DNA of 30,734 bases from JBJXHG01 sp046160865 (GTDB lineage Bacteria; Planctomycetota; UBA1135; GCA-002686595). A program made the translations under genes and the position numbers. The stretch's first letter is position 1; every line of letters begins with the position of its first letter. The stretch spans positions 1 to 30,734 of the forward strand of contig JBJXHG010000113.1 of the NCBI GenBank assembly GCA_046160865.1, read 5' to 3'. Shown piece by piece: positions 15,462 to 22,898 of the stretch. The notes under the pieces are model-generated. The model was not told where the DNA came from and did no database searches. It saw only the letters and a list, made by a program, of their open reading frames with translations.

Positions 15462-16624
15462 CCGCGATCGATCTCGTGCTCATCGCGAACGCGCGCATGC
15501 CGAGCCAGCGCGCGCAGTCGCTGCAGGTGGTGCAGATGGCCGCGGCGTTCGCGCGCGCGGGCGCGTCCACGCTGCTCCTGCACGCCGCACGCAAGCGGAC
15601 CCCCGCGCTACCGGAAGGGGTGACGCTCTTCGATCACTACGGCATCCCGCCGGGACCGCGTCCATCGATCGAAGCCGTCGCCTGCGTCGACTGGATCGAC
15701 CGCGTGCCGCGCTTGTTCCAGTACGTGCCGGCGCGTCTGCAGGAGCAGTCGTTCTCGCGCAACGCCGCGCTCCGCACGCAACGCGAGACCGGCGCGCGCG
15801 TGCTGTCGCGCGAGATCGAGGCCGCCGTGCGCTCGATCCGCGCCGGCCATCCGGCGGTGTTCCTCGAGATCCACCGCGTGCCGCACGGCCGCCTGCGCCG
15901 GAAGTGGCTGCTCGAGGCTGCGGCGAAAGCGCACGGACTCATCGCGATCTCGGGTGGGGTGCGCGACGACCTCATCGAGCTCGGCGTCGACGCTGCGCGC
16001 GTCCTCGTCGAGCACGACGGCTTCGAAGCGAGTCGCTTCGAGCACCGCGCAGCACGCGATGTAGCGCGCGCGACGCTCGCGCTACCGAAAGACGTGCCGC
16101 TCGCGGTCTACACCGGCGGATTGCTCGAGTGGAAGGGCGTCGATCTCGTCGTCGAGGCTGCGCGTTCGCTCGCCGACGTGTACTTCGTGATCGCGGGCGG
16201 GATGGACGCCGACGTGAAGCGGTTGCGGCAGAAGGCGGGCGGGCTCGCGAACGTGCGCATCGACGGCTTCCAGCCGCCGGAGCGCGTTCCGCTCTATCTC
16301 GCGGCTGGTGACGTCGGTCTCGTGCCGAATCGATCGAAGCCGGCGATCAGCGCACGCTACACGTCGCCCTTGAAAGTGTTCGAGGCGATGGCCGTCGGCT
16401 TGCCACTCGTTGCGAGCGATGTCCCGAGCTTGCGCGAGCTGTTGACGCACGAGGACGACGCGTTGCTCGTTGCGCCCGATGACTCGGCCGCGCTCGCGGC
16501 CGGCGTGCGGCGCTTGATGAGCGACGCGGTGTTGCGCGCCCGGCTCGGCCAGAAGCTCGGCCTCCGCGCGCGCCATTTCACCTGGGACGCGCGCGCGCGC
16601 CGGATCCTGGACTGGATGTCGTGA
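15458..16624 (+). CDS. GT4 family glycosyltransferase
   Basis: A 388-residue GT4 protein. The GTG at 15458 overlaps the stop of the sulfatase-fold gene; a GTG at 15422 would add 12 Arg/Gly-rich residues and is less likely. The first domain has I-D-L-V-L-I-A-N-A-R-M-P-S, L-E-I-H-R-V-P-H-G and I-A-I-S-G-G-V-R. The donor domain has Y-T-G-G-L-L-E-W-K-G-V-D and A-R-Y-T-S-P-L-K-V-F-E-A-M-A-V-G-L-P, the variant donor motif of the Y-T-S-P-L-K GT4 subgroup, in which Tyr takes the place of the first Glu. It is the last gene of this block and converges on the unknown gene at 16635 with only 10 bp between them. Confidence 0.92.
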   Translation: MTAIDLVLIANARMPSQRAQSLQVVQMAAAFARAGASTLLLHAARKRTPALPEGVTLFDHYGIPPGPRPSIEAVACVDWIDRVPRLFQYVPARLQEQSFSRNAALRTQRETGARVLSREIEAAVRSIRAGHPAVFLEIHRVPHGRLRRKWLLEAAAKAHGLIAISGGVRDDLIELGVDAARVLVEHDGFEASRFEHRAARDVARATLALPKDVPLAVYTGGLLEWKGVDLVVEAARSLADVYFVIAGGMDADVKRLRQKAGGLANVRIDGFQPPERVPLYLAAGDVGLVPNRSKPAISARYTSPLKVFEAMAVGLPLVASDVPSLRELLTHEDDALLVAPDDSAALAAGVRRLMSDAVLRARLGQKLGLRARHFTWDARARRILDWMS

Positions 16625-16634
16625 GCTATTGCGC

Positions 16635-17870
16635 TCAGCCCAGGATCGTACGCACGCGCTTCGCGTAGCGTGCTTCGAACGCAGGGCGCTCGAGCTCGAC
16701 CTTCTTGCGCAGCGTCGGATCCTTGAGCTCGCGTCGCGTCGACGTCGTGTAGTGCGCCGCGAGGTCGCGCGCGTCGATGCCGCCGTGATACGCGCGATCG
16801 AAGCCGGCGAGTGCGCGGTAGTAGCCCTCTTGGCCCGCGACCTTGCGCGCGCCCTCGACGAGTCCCGCGACGACCTCGGCACGCTGCGCGGAGTTCCACG
16901 TCGGCCAGCGCGCGAGCCGCGCGCCCCAATCGTCGAGGAACGGCCCGAGCGGCAGCAAGAGGTCGGGGTGCTGGCGCAAGTGCTTCACTTGGCGCAGCGG
17001 GTAGTGGCGGTGGCCTTCCGGTGCGAGGAGCTCGCGATAGAGCGCGCCGGCGCGCAGGTACGCGCCGCCGTACCGCGCTCCGTTCTCGCGCGCGAGATCG
17101 CCGAAGCGTGCACGCGCGTCGGTCGCGAACGCGCGGCCGCCCTTCGCGTCGAGCGCCTGCAAGATGTCGCCGGCGTTGTGCGTGAGGATCGTCGCGACGT
17201 TCAACAGCTCGACTTCGCGACCGCGCGCGCGCACGAGGACGTCGAACGCGAGCGCTGCGCGAGACAGCTCCGCGTCGATCGCATGCTCGAGCTCGGCGGC
17301 ACCGCTCGCGTCGCCGGCCGCGAGATGCGCGAGCAAGCCGCCGCACAACACGGAGAGACGCTCGCCGTCGTGACCCGAAACGGCGCCGACGCCATCCACG
17401 TCGACGATGCGCGCGCTCACCGGGCGGATGTCCCACCGCGCGAGCTCGAGCGCCAGCGCGCGCATGCGTTCGCGGTCGGCGGCGGGCATCTCTTCGAACC
17501 ACAGCGCGTGGCGGATCTTCGTGTCGACGTCGGTCGGCACATACGTCGCGACGCTCGCGAAGTGGGCCGCGAGACAGAGCGCGAAGTAGTCCGTCCGCTG
17601 CTCCGAGGTCGGCGTCTTGCTCGCTTCGAGCAGATCACCGGCGAGCAAGCACGACCACCAGCCCAGCGGGTGGAATGCGAGGCTGTGGAGGCGCGTGCCG
17701 TCGCGCGGCGGCAAGCTCGCCGCGAGCGGATGCGCGCCGTCGAACAGATAGGGCGCCGCGCTCCGCACGAGCCCGACGAGCGTGCGCGGTCCGATGAAGC
17801 CGCCGAATGCGCCACGGCCTTCGGCGGTCGGATCGTCGGCGACGTGCGTGCGCGCGTTCGGATGCTCCAT
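16635..17870 (-). CDS. Uncharacterised helical protein, 411 residues
   Basis: I do not recognise this protein. It reads from an ATG at 17870 to a TGA at 16635 and looks soluble, with no signal peptide or membrane helix. It is predicted mainly helical, with regularly spaced His and Trp. Patches that look functionally constrained are G-F-I-G-P-R-T-L-V near residue 26, F-H-P-L-G-W-W-S, V-D-G-V-G-A-V-S-G-H-D-G-E-R near 160, I-L-T-H-N-A-G-D near 230, H-Y-P-L-R-Q-V-K-H-L-R-Q-H-P and E-G-Y-Y-R-A-L-A-G-F-D near 350. Base composition and codon use match the neighbours. It is convergent with the GT4 gene (the two stop codons pair in a short 5-bp stem) and divergent from the K+ channel gene with 116 bp between starts. 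No function is proposed. Confidence 0.75.
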   Translation of the reverse strand: MEHPNARTHVADDPTAEGRGAFGGFIGPRTLVGLVRSAAPYLFDGAHPLAASLPPRDGTRLHSLAFHPLGWWSCLLAGDLLEASKTPTSEQRTDYFALCLAAHFASVATYVPTDVDTKIRHALWFEEMPAADRERMRALALELARWDIRPVSARIVDVDGVGAVSGHDGERLSVLCGGLLAHLAAGDASGAAELEHAIDAELSRAALAFDVLVRARGREVELLNVATILTHNAGDILQALDAKGGRAFATDARARFGDLARENGARYGGAYLRAGALYRELLAPEGHRHYPLRQVKHLRQHPDLLLPLGPFLDDWGARLARWPTWNSAQRAEVVAGLVEGARKVAGQEGYYRALAGFDRAYHGGIDARDLAAHYTTSTRRELKDPTLRKKVELERPAFEARYAKRVRTILG

Positions 17871-17986
17871 GCGCGCATCCTACGCCCGGCGTTCGGCCGG
17901 TCACGGGCCGGATCGCGTTCGCGCGCTCGATCGCGGACGCGAGCGTTGGCCGAGCGCTGCTCGGAGCGTACCGTCGGCTCTGGACC

Positions 17987-19744
17987 ATGCGTCGCCTCCC
18001 GGCTCTCGAGGGCTTTTTCCAGGCGACCCTCGTCGTCGTCGTCGCGATCGTCGTCGATCTGGTGGTGAGCTCGCGCGAGACCGGCACGATCGCCGTGTTC
18101 GCGATGGCGGCCGCCGTCGTGGGCCTCACGGGTGCTACGGGCCTGCGCTGGCGCGCGCGCGTCGACTTGCCGACGTTCCGGAGCTTGGTGCGCCTCGAAG
18201 TGCTGCTCGCACTCGGCTGCGCGCTGTTCGCGCTCGGACGCGGGGCCCTGCTCTACGAGTCGTGGTTCGCCGACTCCGGCTCCGAGAGCGTGCGGCGCGA
18301 GGCGGCGCGCTTGTGCGATCTCGTGTTCCTCGTGTTGATGCTCGCGGCCGACGTGCTGATGTGGCGCACGCAACTGTTCGCGCGCGCGCTGCTCGCGCTC
18401 GGTCGCAGGCCGCATCTGCTGCTCGCGACGAGCTTCGCGGCGATGATCGCGACGAGCACGTTGCTCTTGTGCCTGCCCTGGTCGCTGGAGAACGTGCGCG
18501 ACGTCTCTTTCTTGGACGCGCTCTTCACTTCGACGAGCGCCGTGTGCGTCACGGGCCTGGTCGTCAACGACGTCGGCGCACACTACTCCGCCTTCGGAGA
18601 GCTCGTGATCTTGCTCGCGATCCAGTGCGGCGGCATCGGGATCATGAGCCTCGGCGCGGCCGCCCTGACGTTCAGCCAGAACGCGTCGCTGCGCGCCCAG
18701 GCCGGCTACGCGCGGCTCTTCGACGCGCGTGGACTCGAGGACCTGCGGCAGGTCGCGCGCACCGTGGTCGTGTCGACGCTCTCCATCGAGGCGGTCGGCG
18801 CCACGATCCTGTGGCTCGCGTGGCGCCACGATCCGGCGCTCGACGGCCGCTCTCCGGCCTGGCAGGCGCTGTTCCATGCGGTGTCCGCGTTCTGCAACGC
18901 CGGATTCTCGCTGTTCCCGGACAACCTGGTGCGCTTCCGTTCGGACGGGACGACGCAGACCGTGCTCGGCGCGCTCGTGGTGCTCGGAGGCATCGGCTTT
19001 CCCGTGTACTTGGAGCTCGGGCGGCGAGCGCGACGGCGTGTGCGTGCATGGCTCGGCCTCGATTCGTACACGCGCGTCCGGTTCGCGCTGGATGCGCGCA
19101 TCGTGCTGATCACGACGAGCATCCTGCTCGTGGGCGGGGCGTGCGCGTTCGCATGCTTGGAATGGAGTGGCGAGTTCGCGCCGCTCGGCGTGTTGGAGCG
19201 CTGCGGGGCGGCGCTGTTCTCCTCCGTCACGTGCCGTACGGCCGGCTTCAACACGGTCGACTTCGGCGCGCTACGCGCTCCCACGCTGATCGTGGCGATG
19301 ATCCTCATGTGGATCGGAGGCAGTCCGAGTTCGACCGCCGGCGGGATCAAGACGTCGGCGGCGGCCGTGCTGTTCGCGACGTTCATGGGGGAGGTGCGCG
19401 GACACGAGCCGCGCCTCGGCCGCTACGTCATCGCGGCGTCGACGGTGCGGCGCGCGTCGGCCGTCGCGACGCTGTCGCTGTGCATGCTCGCGCTGATCGT
19501 CTTCACGCTCTGCTGCACCGAGGATCTCGACATCCTTCCGCTGACCTTCGAGGCGATCTCCGCGTTCGCGACCGTGGGCCTCTCGATGGGCATCACGAGC
19601 GACATCTCGCACGCCGGCCGCCTCGTCCTGATCGCCGCGATGTTCATCGGACGCGTGGGACCGATGACGGTCGCGCTCGGAGTCGGCAGCAAGACGACGC
19701 GCGAGCGGTTTCGACTCGCAACTCGCGACGTGAGCGTCTGGTAG
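17987..19744 (+). CDS. ktrB: TrkH/KtrB family K+ channel subunit with extended N-terminus
   Basis: A 585-residue potassium-translocating subunit of the Trk/Ktr family. The four pore repeats are all present: T-S-T-S-A-V-C-V-T-G-L (filter Gly190), S-A-F-C-N-A-G-F (Gly306), T-C-R-T-A-G-F-N-T (Gly420) and S-A-F-A-T-V-G-L-S (Gly531). The helix break with small residues follows in P-S-S-T-A-G-G-I-K. The ATG at 17987 is the first credible start; upstream codons would overlap the divergent gene. Typical KtrB proteins are about 450 residues, and the extra 120-130 residues here form about four added N-terminal membrane helices before the first pore repeat. It is 12 bp from the RCK_N protein that follows, its likely cytoplasmic regulator. 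Expected role: K+ (possibly Na+-coupled) uptake and osmotic adjustment. Confidence 0.93.
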   Translation: MRRLPALEGFFQATLVVVVAIVVDLVVSSRETGTIAVFAMAAAVVGLTGATGLRWRARVDLPTFRSLVRLEVLLALGCALFALGRGALLYESWFADSGSESVRREAARLCDLVFLVLMLAADVLMWRTQLFARALLALGRRPHLLLATSFAAMIATSTLLLCLPWSLENVRDVSFLDALFTSTSAVCVTGLVVNDVGAHYSAFGELVILLAIQCGGIGIMSLGAAALTFSQNASLRAQAGYARLFDARGLEDLRQVARTVVVSTLSIEAVGATILWLAWRHDPALDGRSPAWQALFHAVSAFCNAGFSLFPDNLVRFRSDGTTQTVLGALVVLGGIGFPVYLELGRRARRRVRAWLGLDSYTRVRFALDARIVLITTSILLVGGACAFACLEWSGEFAPLGVLERCGAALFSSVTCRTAGFNTVDFGALRAPTLIVAMILMWIGGSPSSTAGGIKTSAAAVLFATFMGEVRGHEPRLGRYVIAASTVRRASAVATLSLCMLALIVFTLCCTEDLDILPLTFEAISAFATVGLSMGITSDISHAGRLVLIAAMFIGRVGPMTVALGVGSKTTRERFRLATRDVSVW

Positions 19745-19756
19745 AGTCTCGCGGCG

Positions 19757-20170
19757 ATGGCGGACCGCATCCTCGTCGTTGGGCTCGGGCGCTTCGGCGC
19801 CGCCCTCGTGGGCGGCCTCACGCAGCGCGGCCGCGACGTCATCGTCGTCGACGAGGACATGGCGCGCGTGGATGCGTTCAAGGATCAAGCCGGGTACGCA
19901 CTCCAACTCGACTCCACCGATGTCGCCGCACTCCAAGCGATCGACGCGCACACGTGCGCTGTCGCCGTGGTCGCCATCGGCGAGGATTTCGAAGCGGCCG
20001 TGCTCACGGTCGCGGCGCTGAAGGAGTGCGGAGTCCCGCGCGTGATCGCGCGCGCACGCAACGCGCGGCAAGCACGCATCCTGCGCGCAGTCGGGGCCGA
20101 CGAAACGATCGAGGTGGAGAGCGAAGTGGGGCAGCGCCTGGCGGCCGCGCTCGGCGCGGGCCGGAGCTGA
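19757..20170 (+). CDS. RCK_N-only K+ uptake regulatory protein (KtrA/TrkA-like, no RCK_C)
   Basis: A 137-residue Rossmann-fold protein: V-V-G-L-G-R-F-G with Gly9, Gly11 and Gly14 forming the dinucleotide loop, and Asp32 at the end of the second strand, which fits NAD(H) or adenine-nucleotide binding. L-D-S-T-D, V-A-I-G-E-D-F-E-A and V-I-A-R-A-R-N follow, then G-A-D-E-T-I-E. This is the RCK_N domain of KtrA/TrkA. Standard KtrA has a further RCK_C domain of about 80 residues; here the protein stops right after the final RCK_N helix, and the next gene begins 73 bp on, so no hidden C-terminal domain fits. It should form the gating ring on the KtrB-like subunit upstream, but would lack the c-di-AMP or cation site usually found in RCK_C. 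Confidence 0.9.
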   Translation: MADRILVVGLGRFGAALVGGLTQRGRDVIVVDEDMARVDAFKDQAGYALQLDSTDVAALQAIDAHTCAVAVVAIGEDFEAAVLTVAALKECGVPRVIARARNARQARILRAVGADETIEVESEVGQRLAAALGAGRS

Positions 20171-20243
20171 GCGTCCGCGAGCCCACGAAGACCGCGCGCT
20201 CGACGCGCGTGCGAACTATCCTGTCGGGCCGCACCGACCACGC

Positions 20244-21425
20244 ATGCGCGTCCTATTCTTGACCGACTCCCTCTCCGATCTCGACGGGGTCGGGCGTTAC
20301 GCGGTGCGCTTGATCGCGGCGCTGGAGAAGCAGCGTCCCGAGCTCGAGGTCGAGATCCTGCTCGCGCGCAAGCACCGGCCGACGTCGCGCGACGTGCCGA
20401 AGCATTGGGCGGTCGAGGTCGCGCTGCCGCCGGACTACTTCTACTACATGACGCCGACGCGCTATTGGCCGAGTCTGGCCCTCGCCACGCTCCGCGTCGC
20501 GCGTCGCGCGCGTCGCGCCGACGTCGTGCACGCGATCAAGGACTATCCGCACAGCTACGCAGGACTCTTGGGCGCGCGCCTGGCGGGCAAGCCGTGCGTC
20601 GGCACCGCGCACGGCACGTACAGCGTGCAACCACTCCTCTCGCAGCGGCACGCGTCGCGCGCGCGCTGGACGTACGAGCAGCTCGCCGCGCTGGTCTCGG
20701 TCAGCCGCTACACGCGCAAACGCTTGCTCGAGCTCCTGGCTCCGACCGGATTCGACGCGGAGCGCATCCACGTCATTCCGAACGCGGTGTCCGCGGCGCA
20801 CTACCGCGCCCGGCGGCCGATCGGAGCGCGCCCATGGCACGCGTCGCCGTACACGCTGTCCATCGGCGAAGTGAAGGAGCGCAAGGGCCATCATCTCGCA
20901 CTCGGCGCGTGGTGTCGCGTGGCTCCGAAGTACGCCGGCCTGCGCCACTACGTCGTCGGCAACGCGACGGGGGACGAGTACCACCGCTCTCTGCTCGCGC
21001 GGATCGAGAGCGCGGGGCTCGCCGACCGCGTCGAGTTCCTGGGCAACGTTTCCGAGGACGAGAAAGTCGATCTCCTGCAGCGCGCGCAGGTGTTCGTGCA
21101 CACGCCGGTCACGGCGTCCGACGGAGGGTTCGAAGGCTTCGGCATCGTGTACCTCGAAGCCGCGGCGTGCGGCGTGCCGGCGATCGGAACGCTCGACTGC
21201 GGCGCGGAGGACGCGATCGAGGACGAAGTCACCGGATTGCTGGTCGCGCAGACCGAGGACGCCGTCGCGGCGGCGCTCGAGCGCCTGCTCGCCGATGCGG
21301 AGCTGCGCGGACGGATCGGACGCGCGGCCGTGGCGCATGCCGAGCGCTCCTCGTGGGACGACAACGCGGCGCACGTGCTCGCGCTGTACGACCGAGTGAT
21401 GCGGTCGGGGCGCGCGACCCGATAG
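20244..21425 (+). CDS. GT4 family glycosyltransferase
   Basis: A 393-residue GT4 enzyme beginning MRVLFLTDSLSDLDGVGRY, with the glycine loop after the first strand. A-D-V-V-H-A-I-K-D-Y-P-H and G-T-A-H-G-T-Y-S lie in the acceptor domain. The donor domain carries S-I-G-E-V-K-E-R-K-G, F-L-G-N-V-S-E-D-E-K and D-G-G-F-E-G-F-G-I-V-Y-L-E-A-A-A-C-G-V-P, with both E-x7-E glutamates. It starts 73 bp after the RCK_N gene and is followed 16 bp later by another GT4, so the two probably form a pair. It likely adds to the same surface glycan as the upstream cluster, though the K+ genes lie between. Confidence 0.93.
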   Translation: MRVLFLTDSLSDLDGVGRYAVRLIAALEKQRPELEVEILLARKHRPTSRDVPKHWAVEVALPPDYFYYMTPTRYWPSLALATLRVARRARRADVVHAIKDYPHSYAGLLGARLAGKPCVGTAHGTYSVQPLLSQRHASRARWTYEQLAALVSVSRYTRKRLLELLAPTGFDAERIHVIPNAVSAAHYRARRPIGARPWHASPYTLSIGEVKERKGHHLALGAWCRVAPKYAGLRHYVVGNATGDEYHRSLLARIESAGLADRVEFLGNVSEDEKVDLLQRAQVFVHTPVTASDGGFEGFGIVYLEAAACGVPAIGTLDCGAEDAIEDEVTGLLVAQTEDAVAAALERLLADAELRGRIGRAAVAHAERSSWDDNAAHVLALYDRVMRSGRATR

Positions 21426-21441
21426 GACGAATCGGAATCGC

Positions 21442-22749
21442 ATGCGCATCCTGTTCCTGAACGATCTCTCCGATCCGCGCATCGGCTCGTCGATCCGGCA
21501 GATGTACCAGGAAGCGCGCGTGCTGCGCGCGCTCGGGCACGAGACTGCGCTCGTCACGGCGACGCAGGACGCGAGCCAAGCGACGCCGCCCACGGAGCCC
21601 ATCGACATCGAGGGCATGCGCGTCTGGCGCCTGCACTCCGACTACAACGTGCGGTTCCGCGGTTGGGTCGCGCTCGACAACCGGCGTGTGCGTGCGGGCT
21701 TCGCCGATGTGCTGCGCGAGTTCCGCCCCGACGTCGTGCACAGCCACCTCGTGCACACGCACATCGGCTACGGAGCGCTGACGGCGGCGAATCGCGCCGG
21801 CGCTGGCGTCGTGTTCACGGCGCACGACGTGATGACGTTCTGCTACCAGAAGCTGACCTGCTTCCACGGCGGCGAGGCGCGCGACGGGGCCCTGCGCGAC
21901 TACAGCGCGTACTGGCAGAAGTGCATCCCGTGCCAGCGCTTCCGCTACAACCCGTGGCGCAACGCCGCGATCCGGCGCGTGCTCGCGAACGACGTGCATC
22001 GCTTGACGGTCGTGTCGGACGAGCTCGGCACCGTGTTGCGCGCGAATCGGATTCGCGTCGACCGCACGGTGTACAACGCGCTCGCGCTCCAGGAACGCCA
22101 CGTCGCGCCCGAAGTCGTCGCCGAGTTCCGCCGTCGCTTCGGCCTCACGGGCATGCGCGTGATCGCGATCGGAGGCCGGCTGCACGAGCAAAAAGGCGTC
22201 GCACAGCTCCTGCGCATGCTCGCGCGGCTCGCGCCGGAGTTTGCCGATCTGCGTCTGATCGTGATGGGCAAGCGCGACGTGTACGACCGCGACTTCCTCG
22301 CGCTCGCGCGCGAGCTCGGCGTCGAGGGTCGCGTGGTGCCGACTGGTTGGCTCGACGGCACCGATCTGCGCGCGGCTTATGCCGCGACGGATGTGTTCGT
22401 CACGCCGTCGATCTGCTTCGACACGTTCGGTCTCGTCAACTTGGAAGCGATGGAACACGAGAAGCCCGTCGTCGCAACCGTGTTCGGCGGCAGCCCGGAA
22501 GTCGTCGTCGACGGGGAGACGGGCTTCGTCGCGAACCCGTTCGACATCGAGAGCTTCGCGGACAAGATTCGCCGGCTGCTGCTCGATCCGGCGCTGCGCG
22601 AGCGCATGGGGCGTGCGGGAGCGCGTCGCCTCGTCGAAAAATTCACGATCGAGCGTTTGACGAAGGAATTCTTGGACGAGTACGAGAGCGCGCGCGAACT
22701 CGCTGCGCAGGAACGGACTTCCGGCTCTCGACGACTCTCCTCCAAATGA
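21442..22749 (+). CDS. GT4 family glycosyltransferase with four-cysteine insertion
   Basis: A 435-residue GT4 protein starting MRILFLNDLSDPRIGSSIRQ. The N-terminal domain has D-V-V-H-S-H-L-V-H-T-H-I-G-Y and T-A-H-D-V-M-T-F-C-Y. It then carries two cysteine pairs, Cys134-x5-Cys140 and Cys161-x2-Cys164, in an insert between acceptor-domain strands. Such inserts occur in some GT4 enzymes and could bind zinc. The donor domain has I-G-G-R-L-H-E-Q-K-G-V and C-F-D-T-F-G-L-V-N-L-E-A-M-E, where Asp replaces the first Glu of the motif. Its TGA is the first three bases of a strong hairpin stem. Confidence 0.92.
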   Translation: MRILFLNDLSDPRIGSSIRQMYQEARVLRALGHETALVTATQDASQATPPTEPIDIEGMRVWRLHSDYNVRFRGWVALDNRRVRAGFADVLREFRPDVVHSHLVHTHIGYGALTAANRAGAGVVFTAHDVMTFCYQKLTCFHGGEARDGALRDYSAYWQKCIPCQRFRYNPWRNAAIRRVLANDVHRLTVVSDELGTVLRANRIRVDRTVYNALALQERHVAPEVVAEFRRRFGLTGMRVIAIGGRLHEQKGVAQLLRMLARLAPEFADLRLIVMGKRDVYDRDFLALARELGVEGRVVPTGWLDGTDLRAAYAATDVFVTPSICFDTFGLVNLEAMEHEKPVVATVFGGSPEVVVDGETGFVANPFDIESFADKIRRLLLDPALRERMGRAGARRLVEKFTIERLTKEFLDEYESARELAAQERTSGSRRLSSK

Positions 22750-22793
22750 GCTTTCGTTCCGCGGGCCCGGGTGCCGCGGTTGTGGAAAGCTCA
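22747..22793 (+). terminator. Two-part hairpin containing the GT4 stop codon
   Basis: TGAGCTTTC (22747-22755, beginning with the stop codon) pairs with GAAAGCTCA (22785-22793). Inside it CCGCGG (22759-22764) pairs with CCGCGG (22774-22779) around a 9-base loop. It probably ends or attenuates the transcript ahead of the radical SAM gene. There is a G-run, not a U-run, after it. Confidence 0.6.
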
Positions 22794-22898
22794 CGAGGGG
22801 GGTAGATTTTGGCGCGAAGTCCCTCCGGCCGGTTCACGGCACGGGTCGAGAGGGTACGTGGCGGCTCGCGGCAGCCAGGGAATCAACGGGACGAATCG

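Noticed and set aside
16622..16637. 5-bp stem joining the two convergent stop codons as a bidirectional terminator
   Set aside because: Too short to be credible; it arises because both stops are TGA followed by GC.
16629..18068. 479-codon rightward frame opposite the unknown leftward gene
   Set aside because: Its translation is Arg/Glu/Ala-rich without any motif, the usual antisense pattern of GC-rich coding DNA. The leftward frame has balanced composition with Trp, His and Tyr.
19757..20243. Frameshift hiding an RCK_C domain after the RCK_N protein
   Set aside because: Only 73 bp separate the stop from the next gene, and no frame there encodes RCK_C-like sequence.
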